Assembly (NCBI GenBank): GCA_030838265.1
Contig: JAUTXA010000063.1
Location: 1-32,066 of the forward strand
Length of the DNA stretch: 32,066 nt
Source of the DNA: Actinomycetota bacterium
GTDB taxonomy: Bacteria; Actinomycetota; Acidimicrobiia; Acidimicrobiales; BP-101
Reading direction: 5' to 3'
Shown here piece by piece: positions 1-9,047 of this stretch. Numbering within the stretch: the stretch's first letter is position 1; each line of letters opens with the position of its first letter. Under the pieces are notes generated by a model. It was not told where the DNA came from, made no database searches, and saw nothing but the letters and a program-made list of their open reading frames with translations. Position numbers and translations under genes: made by a program.

Positions 1-113
1 TCGGTCTCGTAGACCGGCGACACGGCGACGACGTCAGGGAGGGCGTCGATGGCGGCTCGCAGGTGGATCCGTCGGTCACCGAGGTTCGACCCCAGGCCGA
101 CGAAGGCGCGCAC
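1..113 (-). CDS. folK: 2-amino-4-hydroxy-6-hydroxymethyldihydropteridine pyrophosphokinase (HPPK), N-terminal part only
   Basis: Only the first 37 codons lie in the window; the gene runs off its left edge. The reading frame starts with GTG at 113, four bases after the folB stop, and shows the HPPK opening: VGLGSNLGD near residues 5-13, then a helix and SPVYET, which are the nucleotide/pterin-binding start of this family. HPPK transfers pyrophosphate from ATP to 6-hydroxymethyl-7,8-dihydropterin, the product of FolB, making the substrate of FolP. All three enzymes are encoded in this one operon. The ATP and magnesium residues further along cannot be checked because the gene is cut. Confidence 0.88.
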   Translation of the reverse strand, partial: MRAFVGLGSNLGDRRIHLRAAIDALPDVVAVSPVYET

Positions 114-117
114 CGCC

Positions 118-480
118 TTAGGGGCGCCGGATGGTCACGGCCACGGCATCGACGTCGAGCGGGATCGGAGGCCGAAGCTTGGTGACCGTCACCGTGACGG
201 CCCGCGCCCCGGCGTGGGTGAGCACAGCGGCGGCGATGCGCTCGGCCAGACGCTCCACCAGGGCGTGGTGCTCACTGGTCACGATGCGGGCCACGTCGTC
301 GGCCACCGCGCCGTAGTCGACGGTGTCGGCCAGCTCGTCGGACGCGCCGGCGACGCTGAGGTCGGCTTCGATGTCGATGTCGACTTGGAAGGGCTGGGGC
401 CGGGCCTGCTCCTCGGGCAGCACGCCATGGGTGCCGGTGGCCCGCAGGCCCCGGATGTGGATCAGGTCGCCGTCGCTCAC
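118..480 (-). CDS. folB: dihydroneopterin aldolase
   Basis: A 120-residue protein, the usual length of FolB. The frame is open further upstream, but the conserved start DLIHIRGL and the 4-base GTGA overlap with the preceding gene's stop (480-477) fix GTG at 480 as the start. Visible family features are GTHGVLPEEQ near residues 15-24, the DTVDYGAVAD stretch and the ALVERLAERIA helix. The C-terminal strand VTVTVTKLRPPIP is the typical KP.aP-type ending. FolB removes glycolaldehyde from 7,8-dihydroneopterin in folate synthesis. It sits between the phosphatase-fold gene and folK in a tightly coupled folP operon. Confidence 0.93.
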   Translation of the reverse strand: MSDGDLIHIRGLRATGTHGVLPEEQARPQPFQVDIDIEADLSVAGASDELADTVDYGAVADDVARIVTSEHHALVERLAERIAAAVLTHAGARAVTVTVTKLRPPIPLDVDAVAVTIRRP

Positions 481-971
481 AGGTTCTGGCTGAGGGCGAC
501 CAGCTCGCGGCCCGGCGGGCCCATCTGCCTTCCGACGATGCGCTCGACGATGGTGATGGCCTGCGGCGGGGTCGGCAGGGCTTTGGCCCACAGCAGGTAG
601 CCCCCGACGACCCCCATGAGCCGGTCGCTGAGCTCCTCTTGGTGGACGATGAGCTTCTGGCCCTCAGCCAGCCAGTCGCGCAGGTGGGCGAACAGGTCGG
701 GCAGCACGGCCTGGACGTCGGCGTGGGGCCCGAGCGGGAAGTGGGCCCACGGCATGCCGAGCTCGTCATAGGCGTGGAGGTTGTGAGGCGACGACAGCAG
801 CGAGACGATGCGGCTGAAGCCCTGCTCCCGCAGCCAGATGATCTCCTCCTGGCGGCGCACCTTGCGGTGGTTGCGGGCGTAACCACCCGGTCGCTCGGAG
901 ATGGCGAGGCGGTCCTTGATGACCCAACAGAAGTTGCGGGGCTCGATGCCCGCCGCCCACTTGCCCCTCAT
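477..971 (-). CDS. dual-specificity-phosphatase-fold protein with the catalytic cysteine replaced (probable pseudophosphatase)
   Basis: A 164-residue protein starting with ATG at 971, inside the folP stop (ATGA), and overlapping the folB start by four bases, so it belongs to the folate operon. The layout suggests a tyrosine/dual-specificity phosphatase fold: a strand RIVSLL near residue 54, then SPHNLHAYDELG, HFPLGPHAD near 77-85, and a strand LIVH at 107-110 followed by a loop and helix. In active members this loop is HC-x5-R. Here it reads H110-Q111-EELSD-R117: the His and Arg are present but the nucleophilic Cys is Gln. Cys-dependent phosphatase chemistry is therefore not expected. Its role is unknown; binding a phosphorylated pterin or sugar is only a guess. 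The fold assignment rests on pattern recognition. Confidence 0.7.
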   Translation of the reverse strand: MRGKWAAGIEPRNFCWVIKDRLAISERPGGYARNHRKVRRQEEIIWLREQGFSRIVSLLSSPHNLHAYDELGMPWAHFPLGPHADVQAVLPDLFAHLRDWLAEGQKLIVHQEELSDRLMGVVGGYLLWAKALPTPPQAITIVERIVGRQMGPPGRELVALSQNL

Positions 972-1726
972 GCCGCCACCAGCCGCATGGCCTGGACCGT
1001 GGCGGCGACGTCGTGGACGCGCACCATCGCCGCGCCGTGAGCCGCAGCCCACACGGCGACGGCCAGCGAGCCCTCGAGGCGGTCATCGACCGGGCGGCCG
1101 CCGGTGAGGGCGCCGATGAACGACTTGCGACTGGCTCCGACCAGCACCGGCCAACCTGCCGCGGCCAGCTCGCGCAACCGCCGCAGCAGCGAGAGGTTGT
1201 GAGCCGCGGTCTTGCCGAAACCGATGCCGGGGTCGACCCAGACCTCGGTGACACCGGCGGCGGCCGCCGCCTCGGCCCGCTCGACGAGGAAAGCCGTGAC
1301 TTCGCCCACCACGTCGTCGTAACGAGGCGCGGCTTGCATCGTCGTCGGGTCGCCCTGCATGTGCATGGCCACCCACCCGGCGCCGGCTTGGGCGGCCACC
1401 GGGAAGAGCGAGGCCGAGACGTCGTTGAGCAACGAGGCCCCCGCGTCGAGGGCGGCCTCGGCCACCGCCCGCTTGCGGGTGTCGATCGAGACCCGGACAC
1501 GGGGTGCCAGGGCGGTGATCACCGGGAGCACGCGGCGCAGCTCCTCATCGGCGGCCACGGGCTCGGCCCCCGGCCGGGTGGACTCGCCGCCCACGTCGAC
1601 CACGTCGGCCCCCTCGCGCACCAGCTCGAGGCCGTGCTGGACGGCGGCGTCTGGGTCGAGCCAGCGTCCCCCGTCCGAGAAGGAGTCAGGCGTGACGTTG
1701 AGCACGCCCATGACCAGGGTCGACAT
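968..1726 (-). CDS. folP: dihydropteroate synthase
   Basis: A 252-residue TIM-barrel enzyme with the full DHPS signature set: MGVLNVTPDSFSDGG at 6-20, GGESTRPGA at 46-54, SIDTRK at 80-85, DPGIGFGK at 165-172, GASRKSFIG at 197-205 and a C-terminal RVHDV. It condenses p-aminobenzoate with 6-hydroxymethyldihydropterin pyrophosphate to dihydropteroate and is the sulfonamide target. It is the first gene of the leftward run folP, phosphatase-fold gene, folB, folK, each overlapping or nearly touching the next. The ATG at 1726 begins right at the conserved N-terminal strand. It is divergent from pepN across 64 bases. Confidence 0.97.
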   Translation of the reverse strand: MSTLVMGVLNVTPDSFSDGGRWLDPDAAVQHGLELVREGADVVDVGGESTRPGAEPVAADEELRRVLPVITALAPRVRVSIDTRKRAVAEAALDAGASLLNDVSASLFPVAAQAGAGWVAMHMQGDPTTMQAAPRYDDVVGEVTAFLVERAEAAAAAGVTEVWVDPGIGFGKTAAHNLSLLRRLRELAAAGWPVLVGASRKSFIGALTGGRPVDDRLEGSLAVAVWAAAHGAAMVRVHDVAATVQAMRLVAA

Positions 1727-1777
1727 GTCTGGGCCAGCGTACCGACGTCAGCCCGGGGCGGATGGGTGATCTGAGGG

Positions 1778-1783
1778 TATTTT
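1778..1783 (+). promoter_or_regulatory. candidate -10 element of a leaderless pepN promoter
   Basis: TATTTT lies 7 bases before the pepN ATG, the spacing expected if transcription begins at the A of the start codon. No Shine-Dalgarno sequence sits at usable distance: the only purine run, GAGGG at 1773-1777, is 13 bases away. No convincing -35 hexamer was seen, so this is a suggestion only. Confidence 0.35.
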
Positions 1784-1790
1784 TCCGCCC

Positions 1791-4337
1791 ATGCCGGACA
1801 ACAACCTCACGCGGGCCGAGGCCCGCCAACGCGCCCAGCTCCTCTCGGACGTCTCCTACGTCGTCGACCTCGACCTCACGGGCGGGCCCGAAACCTTCGG
1901 TTTCGAGACCACCATCGGGTTTCGGTGCCGCAGGCCCGGCGAGTCGACCTTTCTCGACCTGACCGCGCCCGCGGTCACCGTCATCGAGCTCAACGGCGAG
2001 ACGGTGCCAACCGACCGGTTCAACGGTCAGCGGGTCGAGCTCGAGGGGCTGGCCGCCGACAACGTCGTCCGTGTCGTCGGCGAGGGCGAGTACAGCCACA
2101 CCGGCGTCGGTCTGCACCGCTTCGTCGATCCCGTCGACGAGCAGGTCTACCTGCACACCCAGATGGAGCCCTTCGACGCGCACCGAGTCTACCCATGCTT
2201 CGACCAGCCCGATCTGAAGGCGCCGTTCACCCTGAACGTCCTCCTGCCCGAGGGTTGGACCGCCATCAGCAACGAACCGGCGATCGATGGCGACACGGGC
2301 GAGGGCAATGGCCCTGTCCGGTTCAAGACGACGGTCCCGCTCTCGACCTACGTCACCGCCCTCGTCGCCGGGCCCTTCCACCGGGTGACCAGCCGCCATG
2401 GCGATGTCGACCTCGGGTTGTTCTGCCGCCAGTCGCTGGCCGAGTTCCTCGACGACGTCGAGCTCTTCGAGCTCACGGGGCAGGGCCTCGACTACTTCAC
2501 CGCCCTGTTCGACCAGCCCTACCCCTACACCAAGTACGACCAGCTCTTCGTCCCCGAGTTCAACGCTGGCGCCATGGAGAACGCGGGCTGCGTGACCTTC
2601 AGCGAGGGCTATGTGTTTCGCTCGAAGGTGACCGACACGGCCCGCATGGGCCGGGCCGGCACCTTGCTGCACGAGATGGCCCACATGTGGTTTGGCGACC
2701 TCGTCACCATGCGCTGGTGGGACGACCTGTGGCTGAACGAGAGCTTCGCCACGTACATGGCAACGCAGGCCTCAGCGTCGGCCACCCGCTTCGGCCCCAC
2801 CAGCTGGGTCCGGTTCACCCAGGGCATCAAGACGTTCGCCTACGCCCAGGACCAGCTTCCCTCGACCCACCCGATCTCGGCCGACATCGTCGACACCGAT
2901 GCCGTGCGCGTGCACTTCGACGGCATCACCTACATGAAGGGCGCGTCGGTGCTGCGCCAGCTCATCGCCTGGGTGGGTGACGAAGGCTTCACCTCTGGCA
3001 TTCGCTCCTACTTCAAGCGGCACGGAGGGGGCAACGCCGAGCTCACCGACTTCCTCGCCGCCCTCGAAGAGGGATCCGGTCGACAGCTCGCGGCCTGGTC
3101 GAAGGAGTGGCTCGAGACCGCCGGGGTCAACACCATGCGGGTCGAGCTGGCCGTCGACGACGCGACCGACACCTACACGGGGGTGACCCTGTTGCAGGAG
3201 GCACCTGCGGACCACCCCACCCTTCGGTCACACCGGTTGGCGGTCGGCCTGTATCGCCACGAGGGCGGGAGGCTGACCCGCACGCGCCGCGTCGAGCTCG
3301 ACGCCATCGGGGCCCGCACCGACGTGACCGACCTGGTGGGCGAGTCCGTCCCCGACCTGCTCCTGATCAACGACGACGACCTGGCCTACACCAAGGTGCG
3401 CCTCGATGCGCGCTCGGTGGCCACCCTCGTCGACCACTTGAGCGACCTCGACGATCCGTTGGCGCGAGCCCTGTGCTGGAACGCCCTGTGGGACATGGTG
3501 CGCGACGCCGAGCTGGCCGCTCGTCGCTTTGTGGAGATCGTGGCCGCCCACGCACCGCTCGAGACCGAGCTCGCCACCATGCAGCAGCTGCTGGGCCAGG
3601 CCCAGAGCGCCATATCGCAGTACAGCGACCCCGCTCACCGGGCCGCCTTGCACCGCCGGCTGGGTGAGGTGGCGCGCCGGTTCCTCGCCCTGGCCGAGCC
3701 CGGGAGCGATCGCCAGCTCACCTTCGCTCACCTGATGGTCGCCACCGCCGACACGGCCGACGAGCTGGCCCAGCTGCGCCGCTTGCTCGATGGCGACGAG
3801 ACGATCGAGGGTCTGGCCATCGACACCGACTTCCGCTGGTCGCTCGTCGGCCAGCTGGCCCGCAAGGGAGCGGGCGACGCCGCCCTCATCGATGCCGAGG
3901 CGGAGCGGGACCCGACCGACATCGGGAAGCGCCGGCGACTCGGGGCGTTGGCCGCACGGCCCGACGCCGAGAGCAAGGCCGCCGCTTGGAAGCAGCTCCT
4001 CGACGATCGTGACCTTCCCCTGCAGTCGATGGGCGCCATCGCCGGCGGGTTCAAGGACTTCGACCAGGAGGAGTGGCTCGCTCCCTACACGTCGCGCTAC
4101 CCCGAGGTGCTGGGAGCCATCTGGGACGAGCGGTCAGACGAAGAGGCCGGGCTGCTGACCGGTGCCCTCTTCCCCAACTGGTCGAAGGACGAGCGCACCC
4201 TGGCCGCGGCCGACGCCGCCCTGGCCATCGAGAGCATCCCCCCTCACGGAAAGCGCACCATCGGCGAGATCAAGGACACCGTCGAGCGAGCCATGCGGGC
4301 CCAGGCCTGCGACCGGGCCGAAGGGGGCAACGAGTAG
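1791..4337 (+). CDS. pepN: aminopeptidase N (M1 family zinc metallopeptidase)
   Basis: An 848-residue cytosolic M1 aminopeptidase, the usual length of the actinobacterial PepN. The substrate-anchoring GAMEN motif is at 260-264. The zinc site is HEMAH at 294-298 with the third ligand E317 in NES, giving the canonical HExxH-x18-E. The N-terminal beta domain (about 1-200) precedes the thermolysin-like domain, and a long helical ERAP1-like C-terminal half follows (about 500-840). It removes N-terminal residues from peptides. It is the only rightward gene in the first 12 kb and lies between folP and folE, which are adjacent in relatives. Its stop is 3 bases from the folE stop (convergent). Confidence 0.97.
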   Translation: MPDNNLTRAEARQRAQLLSDVSYVVDLDLTGGPETFGFETTIGFRCRRPGESTFLDLTAPAVTVIELNGETVPTDRFNGQRVELEGLAADNVVRVVGEGEYSHTGVGLHRFVDPVDEQVYLHTQMEPFDAHRVYPCFDQPDLKAPFTLNVLLPEGWTAISNEPAIDGDTGEGNGPVRFKTTVPLSTYVTALVAGPFHRVTSRHGDVDLGLFCRQSLAEFLDDVELFELTGQGLDYFTALFDQPYPYTKYDQLFVPEFNAGAMENAGCVTFSEGYVFRSKVTDTARMGRAGTLLHEMAHMWFGDLVTMRWWDDLWLNESFATYMATQASASATRFGPTSWVRFTQGIKTFAYAQDQLPSTHPISADIVDTDAVRVHFDGITYMKGASVLRQLIAWVGDEGFTSGIRSYFKRHGGGNAELTDFLAALEEGSGRQLAAWSKEWLETAGVNTMRVELAVDDATDTYTGVTLLQEAPADHPTLRSHRLAVGLYRHEGGRLTRTRRVELDAIGARTDVTDLVGESVPDLLLINDDDLAYTKVRLDARSVATLVDHLSDLDDPLARALCWNALWDMVRDAELAARRFVEIVAAHAPLETELATMQQLLGQAQSAISQYSDPAHRAALHRRLGEVARRFLALAEPGSDRQLTFAHLMVATADTADELAQLRRLLDGDETIEGLAIDTDFRWSLVGQLARKGAGDAALIDAEAERDPTDIGKRRRLGALAARPDAESKAAAWKQLLDDRDLPLQSMGAIAGGFKDFDQEEWLAPYTSRYPEVLGAIWDERSDEEAGLLTGALFPNWSKDERTLAAADAALAIESIPPHGKRTIGEIKDTVERAMRAQACDRAEGGNE

Positions 4338-4340
4338 GTC

Positions 4341-4922
4341 TTAGCCCCGGGCGTTGATGAAGGCCATGGCTTCGGCCCGGGTGGCGGGGCTGTCGCGGAA
4401 GAGACCGCGGACGGCCGAGGTGACGGTGACGGCACCGGGCTTCTGGACGCCCCGCATCGACATGCAGAGATGCTCAGCCTCGATGACCACGAGGACGCCG
4501 CGAGGGGCGAGGACTCGCTCGACCTCATCGGCGATCTGGGTGGTGAGGCGCTCCTGCACCTGGGGACGACGGGCCACGCAGTCGACCAGGCGGGCCAGCT
4601 TCGACAGCCCGGTGATGCGGCCATCGTCGTTCGGGATGTAGGCCACGTGGGCCCGTCCGAAGAAGGGCACGAGGTGGTGCTCGCACATGCTGTGCATGTC
4701 GATGTCTCGGACCATCACCATCTCGTCGTGGCCAGCATCGAACGTGACGTTCAGCACCGACCCGGGATCGGCGTTGAGGCCGCGAAAGATCTCGGCGTAC
4801 ATGGCTGCCACCCGCTCAGGCGTGCGCTGGAGGCCGTCCCGATCGGGATCCTCGCCGATGGCCTCGAGGATCTCGCGGACGGCCTTCTCGATGCGCCCGA
4901 GGTCGAAGGCCTCGCCGCTCAC
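4341..4922 (-). CDS. folE: GTP cyclohydrolase I
   Basis: A 193-residue type I GTP cyclohydrolase converting GTP to dihydroneopterin triphosphate, the first step of folate synthesis. Zinc ligands are visible as C80 and H83 in MCEHHLVP and C153 in EHLCMSMRG. Other family blocks are RTPERVA (33-39), [10 protein letters not shown] and RPQVQERLT (119-127). The open frame extends 36 codons upstream, but the GTG at 4922 overlaps the ftsH stop as GTGA and gives the family's usual length, so it was chosen. It is the last gene of the leftward ftsH run; ftsH-folE adjacency is typical for actinomycetes. No terminator hairpin is obvious before the convergent pepN end. Confidence 0.95.
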   Translation of the reverse strand: MSGEAFDLGRIEKAVREILEAIGEDPDRDGLQRTPERVAAMYAEIFRGLNADPGSVLNVTFDAGHDEMVMVRDIDMHSMCEHHLVPFFGRAHVAYIPNDDGRITGLSKLARLVDCVARRPQVQERLTTQIADEVERVLAPRGVLVVIEAEHLCMSMRGVQKPGAVTVTSAVRGLFRDSPATRAEAMAFINARG

Positions 4923-6835
4923 GACTCTCGCGACGACCGGGCGGTGGCCGTCCGCGAGGCCCGTCGCCGCGTGCCGGTACCGGCGGTCGGGTTGGCGTTG
5001 GCGGCCCGCCCGTTGCCCTTGCCCGACCAAGGAGCCAGCTCGCCGATGATGGTCATGAGGTCAGCGGTGTCGAGCGTCTCCTTCTCGACCAAGGCTGCAG
5101 CCAGGGTGTCGAGGGTCTCGCGGTGGGCGCGCAGGATGGCCATGGCCTCGGCCTGGCACTGCTCGATGATGAGGCGCACCTCGGAATCGATGCGCCCCGC
5201 CACCTCGTCGGAGTAGTTGGCCTGATGCCCGAAGTCGCGGCCCAGGAAGACTTCGCCGTTCTTCTGCCCCAGCTGCTGGGGCCCGAGCAGGTCGCTCATG
5301 CCGTACTCGGTGACCATGGCCCGGGCGATCTCGGTGACCTTCTCGATGTCGTTGGCCGCGCCGGTGGTGATCTCGTCGAACACGAGCGACTCGGCGACCC
5401 GGCCGCCGAGGGCCATGGTCATCATGGCCATCAGCTCGCTGCGGGTGTGGGTGTACTTGTCTTCGGGGAGCGACCAGGTGAGGCCGAGGGCGCGGCCGCG
5501 GGCGACGATCGACACCTTGTGGACAGGGTCGGCGTGGGGCAGGACGTGGCCGACGAGGGTGTGGCCGCCTTCGTGGTAGGCGGTGACCAGCTTCTCCTTC
5601 TCGCTCATCACCCGGGTGCGGCGCTCGGGACCGGCCACCACTCGGTCGATGGCCTCCTCGAGCTGCATCATGCCGATCTGCTTGAAGCTGTGGCGAGCGG
5701 CGAGGAGGGCGGCCTCGTTCATCAGGTTGGCCAGGTCGGCGCCGGTGAAGCCCGGAGTCCGCTTGGCCAGCACGTCGAGGTCGACGCCCTCGGCCAGGGG
5801 CTTGCCCTTGGCGTGCACGTCGAGGATCTTGCGCCGCCCGATCATGTCGGGACGGTCGACGACGATCTGGCGGTCGAAGCGACCGGGGCGAAGCAAGGCG
5901 GGGTCGAGGATGTCGGGTCGGTTGGTGGCGGCGATGAGGATGACGCCGGTCGTCATGTCGAACCCGTCCATTTCGACGAGGAGCTGGTTGAGGGTCTGCT
6001 CCCGCTCGTCGTGACCGCCGCCGAGGCCGGCGCCGCGGTGGCGGCCGACGGCGTCGATCTCGTCCATGAAGATGATGGCGGGCGCCGCGTTCTTGGCCTG
6101 CTCGAACAAGTCGCGCACCCGACTGGCCCCGACGCCCACGAACATCTCGACGAAGTCAGATCCTGAGATCGAGAAGAAGGGGACCCCGGCCTCGCCGGCC
6201 ACGGCCCGGGCCAGCAGGGTCTTGCCGGTGCCGGGCGGACCGTAGAGCAGCACGCCCTTGGGGATCCTCGCCCCCAGGGCCTGGAACCGGGCCGGGTTCT
6301 CGAGGAACTCCTTGATCTCCTCGAGCTCGGCCACCGCCTCGTCGGAGCCGGCCACATCGGCGAAGGTGACCTTGGGCTGATCCTTGGTCATGACCTTGGC
6401 CTTGGCCTTGCCGAACTGCATCACCCGGTTCCCGCCGCCCTGCATGGCGTTCATGATGATGAAGAAGAAGACGAGGAGCAGGGCGAAGGGCAGGATGTTG
6501 AGCACCAGCGACAGCCACGGGTTGCCGTGCGGCGATTTGGTGTCGAAGGGGATGTTGGTGGCCTTGATCTCGGCGGTCAGCTCGTCGCCGTACTCGGCCA
6601 GGTAGTGGGCCTCGAACTTCCGGATCGAACCGTGGGAGCGGTACTGACCCTGGATCTTGTTGTCGCCGTCGATGAGCTCGACCGAGGTCACCTGGCGCTC
6701 GGCCAGCTTGGTCTCGAAGGCGCGGAGGCTGAGCTTGTCAGGCGTGCGGCCGCCGCTCCAGAGGGTGCTGGCGACGGCGAGGACGATGAGGGCGAGCACC
6801 ACGTAGGTGATGGCGCTGCGAAGGATCTTTCTCAC
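4919..6835 (-). CDS. ftsH: ATP-dependent zinc metalloprotease FtsH
   Basis: A 638-residue membrane-anchored AAA protease that degrades misfolded membrane proteins and selected regulators. Two membrane spans (about 6-24 and 107-129) flank an extracytoplasmic domain. The AAA module has Walker A GPPGTGKT at 199-206, Walker B IIFMDEID, the pore region and the arginine-finger block RPGRFDRQI. The protease site is HEGGH at 421-425, with the later GAANDIEK acidic ligand. The GTG at 6835 was chosen because it has GAGGG four bases upstream and begins directly before the first membrane span; the frame upstream overlaps hpt. The C-terminus is a short basic, Thr/Ala-rich tail. Confidence 0.97.
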   Translation of the reverse strand: MRKILRSAITYVVLALIVLAVASTLWSGGRTPDKLSLRAFETKLAERQVTSVELIDGDNKIQGQYRSHGSIRKFEAHYLAEYGDELTAEIKATNIPFDTKSPHGNPWLSLVLNILPFALLLVFFFIIMNAMQGGGNRVMQFGKAKAKVMTKDQPKVTFADVAGSDEAVAELEEIKEFLENPARFQALGARIPKGVLLYGPPGTGKTLLARAVAGEAGVPFFSISGSDFVEMFVGVGASRVRDLFEQAKNAAPAIIFMDEIDAVGRHRGAGLGGGHDEREQTLNQLLVEMDGFDMTTGVILIAATNRPDILDPALLRPGRFDRQIVVDRPDMIGRRKILDVHAKGKPLAEGVDLDVLAKRTPGFTGADLANLMNEAALLAARHSFKQIGMMQLEEAIDRVVAGPERRTRVMSEKEKLVTAYHEGGHTLVGHVLPHADPVHKVSIVARGRALGLTWSLPEDKYTHTRSELMAMMTMALGGRVAESLVFDEITTGAANDIEKVTEIARAMVTEYGMSDLLGPQQLGQKNGEVFLGRDFGHQANYSDEVAGRIDSEVRLIIEQCQAEAMAILRAHRETLDTLAAALVEKETLDTADLMTIIGELAPWSGKGNGRAANANPTAGTGTRRRASRTATARSSRES

Positions 6836-6851
6836 GATCCCCTCAGGGTAC

Positions 6852-7388
6852 TTAGGCGTCGCTGCCTTCGTACACGCAGACAAAAGGCAGATTCCGGTAC
6901 CGCTCCTTCACGTCGAGGCCATACCCGACTACGAACTTCGGGGGGATCCGGAATCCGACGTACCGCAGGTCGGGGTCCTGGCGCTGGAGGCCCTCTTTCA
7001 CCAGCAGGGCGCACACCTCGAGGCTGGCCGGCTGGCGGGCCTCGAGGTTGCGACGGAGGTAGGCCAGGGTGAGGCCGCTGTCGACGATGTCCTCGACGAT
7101 CAGGACGTGGCGGTCCGAAAGGTCGAGGTCGAGATCCTTCACGATGCGGACCACGCCGCTCGTCTTGGTCGCGCTGCCGTAGGACGAGACAGCCATGAAG
7201 TCGAACTCGACCGGGAGGCTGATGTTGCGAGCCAGATCGCTCATGAACACGAAGGCGCCTTTGAGCACACCGACCAGCAGCGGGGGCCGGCCCTCGTAGT
7301 CGGCCGTGATCTCGTGGCCGAGCTCGACGATCCGCTGTTGCAGGGTGTCGGCAGGGACGACGATCTCGCCCAGGTCCCGATCGTCCAC
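6852..7388 (-). CDS. hpt: hypoxanthine(-guanine) phosphoribosyltransferase
   Basis: A 178-residue type I phosphoribosyltransferase salvaging hypoxanthine and guanine with PRPP. The PRPP loop [11 protein letters not shown] is at 95-105 and the GVLKGAFVF pyrophosphate-binding segment at 40-48. [11 protein letters not shown] (68-78) forms the flexible loop, and the purine-binding end has [11 protein letters not shown]. The start is GTG at 7388, nine bases after the tilS stop. The tilS-hpt-ftsH order is conserved in actinomycetes and also in Firmicutes. The gene is 16 bases upstream of the chosen ftsH start, with the ftsH Shine-Dalgarno in the gap, so one transcript is likely. Confidence 0.96.
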   Translation of the reverse strand: MDDRDLGEIVVPADTLQQRIVELGHEITADYEGRPPLLVGVLKGAFVFMSDLARNISLPVEFDFMAVSSYGSATKTSGVVRIVKDLDLDLSDRHVLIVEDIVDSGLTLAYLRRNLEARQPASLEVCALLVKEGLQRQDPDLRYVGFRIPPKFVVGYGLDVKERYRNLPFVCVYEGSDA

Positions 7389-7397
7389 GAGCAGACT

Positions 7398-8270
7398 CTA
7401 AGCGGGCTCGACCCGGAGCCGTCCACCCGAGCGGGCGACCCGTCCGACGGCTGTGATCTCGCATGCCGTCACTTCGCCCCGGGCCACGGCCAGAACGCGC
7501 TCGACGGCGTCGGCGCCGACCGGGTGCTCGCCGGCCAGCCAGAGTCGAACGGCGCGGCGGGCCAGGGCGACGGGGGCCGCGGCCAGGGCCCGGGCGTCGG
7601 TCGGGTCGATGTCGCGGGCTAGGGCGTCGAGGAGCTCGGCGTCGTCGCGCAACAGCCCGGCTTGGCGGGCGACCACGGCGCCGACGTCCCTTCCCGCCAC
7701 GTCGTCGAGCAACGGCATGACCTCGGCGCGCACCCGGTTGCGGCGAAAGGCGGGATCGGCGTTGGACGGGTCCTCGACCGGTTGCAAGTCGAGGGCGGCG
7801 CAGAGATGACGAGTGTCGGCGCGGCGCAGGGCGAGCAGCGGATGGCGCGGACCGGGGCGCATCCCGGCCAGGCCGTCGAGGGCGGCACCCCGCATCAGGT
7901 TGAGGAGCACGGTCTCGGCCTGATCGTCGGCGGTGTGGCCGGTGACGACGTCGGTGGGCAGGGCGGCATAACGGGCGGCGCGGGCCCGAGCTTCGAGGTT
8001 GGGGCCGGGCTCGACAGTGACGACGACGGCGTCGAAGGCGGCATCGAAGCGAGCGGCGGCGGCGGCCACGACACCAGCCTCGTCGTCTCCTGTCGGCCTC
8101 AGGCCATGGTCGACGTGGACGGCGGTGACCTGGCACCCGGCGCTGACGGCCAGGACGAGGAGGGCGAGCGAGTCGGCGCCCCCCGACACGGCGCACGTCA
8201 CCGCGGATCCGGCCGGAGCGAAGGTGCAGCGGGTGAGGAGGGGGCCCACCAGCTCGGCGGGCGCCGCCAT
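7398..8270 (-). CDS. tilS: tRNA(Ile)-lysidine synthase
   Basis: A 290-residue N-type ATP pyrophosphatase that modifies C34 of the CAU-anticodon isoleucine tRNA to lysidine. The PP-loop SGGADS is at 29-34, VDHGLRP at 53-59, followed by GHTADDQAET and the RRNRVR segment typical of TilS. It is a short form: it ends after the substrate-binding middle domain, without the C-terminal domain of the E. coli enzyme, which is common in actinomycetes. The ATG at 8270 lies four bases after the response-regulator stop, so the two are probably co-translated. Confidence 0.95.
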   Translation of the reverse strand: MAAPAELVGPLLTRCTFAPAGSAVTCAVSGGADSLALLVLAVSAGCQVTAVHVDHGLRPTGDDEAGVVAAAAARFDAAFDAVVVTVEPGPNLEARARAARYAALPTDVVTGHTADDQAETVLLNLMRGAALDGLAGMRPGPRHPLLALRRADTRHLCAALDLQPVEDPSNADPAFRRNRVRAEVMPLLDDVAGRDVGAVVARQAGLLRDDAELLDALARDIDPTDARALAAAPVALARRAVRLWLAGEHPVGADAVERVLAVARGEVTACEITAVGRVARSGGRLRVEPA

Positions 8271-8274
8271 CGGG

Positions 8275-9033
8275 TTAGCGAGGAACGTCGCGGAGGGCCC
8301 CCTGGCGCGCCAGGTTGACCAGCTCCGGGACGGAGCGGACGCCGAGCTTGCGGGCGATGCGACGCAGGCTGGCGTAAACGTTCGAGCGGCTCACCGACAG
8401 CTGCTCGGCGGCCTCCCGGACGGTGGGAGTCGACGCCACGACCTCAAGCAGCTCGCACTGCTTGTCGGAGAGCTTCTCCATGTCGGTGGCGGCCACGGGC
8501 GGGGGGCGGGGCGGGGGCGGCTGATCGTCGGGCAGGTGCTCGAGGCGGGTGAGCTTGGGTCGGGCTGCGGCCGACGCTTCGCCCAAACCCTCACCCTTCT
8601 CGACGCGCGCCAGCTGCTCGAGCGAGGTCCGTTGCACCTTGCGGCGTCGGGCCGGCTCGGGCTCACCCTCGAGCGAGAGGACGATCTCGTCGCGCAGCTC
8701 CTGCATCGAGAACGGCTTGGTGATGTAGCGGATGGCGCCCTCGATGCCGCCCCGGATGCGGTCGAGGTCTTCGGTGCGGGCCGTCAGCATGAGCACGGGG
8801 ATGGAGGACACCCGGAGATCGGCCTGGCTCTTCAGCCAGCTCAGGACCTCCCAGCCGTCCATGCCGGGCATCATCACATCGAGGACGATCACGTCGGGCG
8901 GCGCCTCTTGCACCGCCTTCAGCCCCGCCGGTCCGTCGTGCGCGGAGATCACCTCGTGTCCATCGAGTTCGAGGTTGATGCGCACAAGCTCCCGGATGTC
9001 GGGCTCGTCGTCGACCACCAAGACGGTTGCCAT
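8275..9033 (-). CDS. orphan response regulator with receiver domain and LuxR-type helix-turn-helix
   Basis: A 252-residue protein. Residues 1-120 form a CheY-like receiver: acidic pair D8-D9, phosphoacceptor D52 in VLDVMMPG, a Thr in LMLTAR and the conserved Lys in YITKPFS. A charged, proline-rich linker follows (about 125-185, with a PPPPRPPP run). Near 188-250 is an LSDKQCELL...AAEQLSVSRSNVYASLRRI...LGVRSVPELV helix-turn-helix resembling the LuxR/NarL class, though the linker is much longer than in NarL. No histidine kinase is adjacent. It lies between the zincin-like gene (14 bases) and tilS (4 bases), so it is probably transcribed with them. Signal and targets are unknown. Confidence 0.88.
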   Translation of the reverse strand: MATVLVVDDEPDIRELVRINLELDGHEVISAHDGPAGLKAVQEAPPDVIVLDVMMPGMDGWEVLSWLKSQADLRVSSIPVLMLTARTEDLDRIRGGIEGAIRYITKPFSMQELRDEIVLSLEGEPEPARRRKVQRTSLEQLARVEKGEGLGEASAAARPKLTRLEHLPDDQPPPPRPPPVAATDMEKLSDKQCELLEVVASTPTVREAAEQLSVSRSNVYASLRRIARKLGVRSVPELVNLARQGALRDVPR

Positions 9034-9047
9034 CGTCTGGCTTCAGG

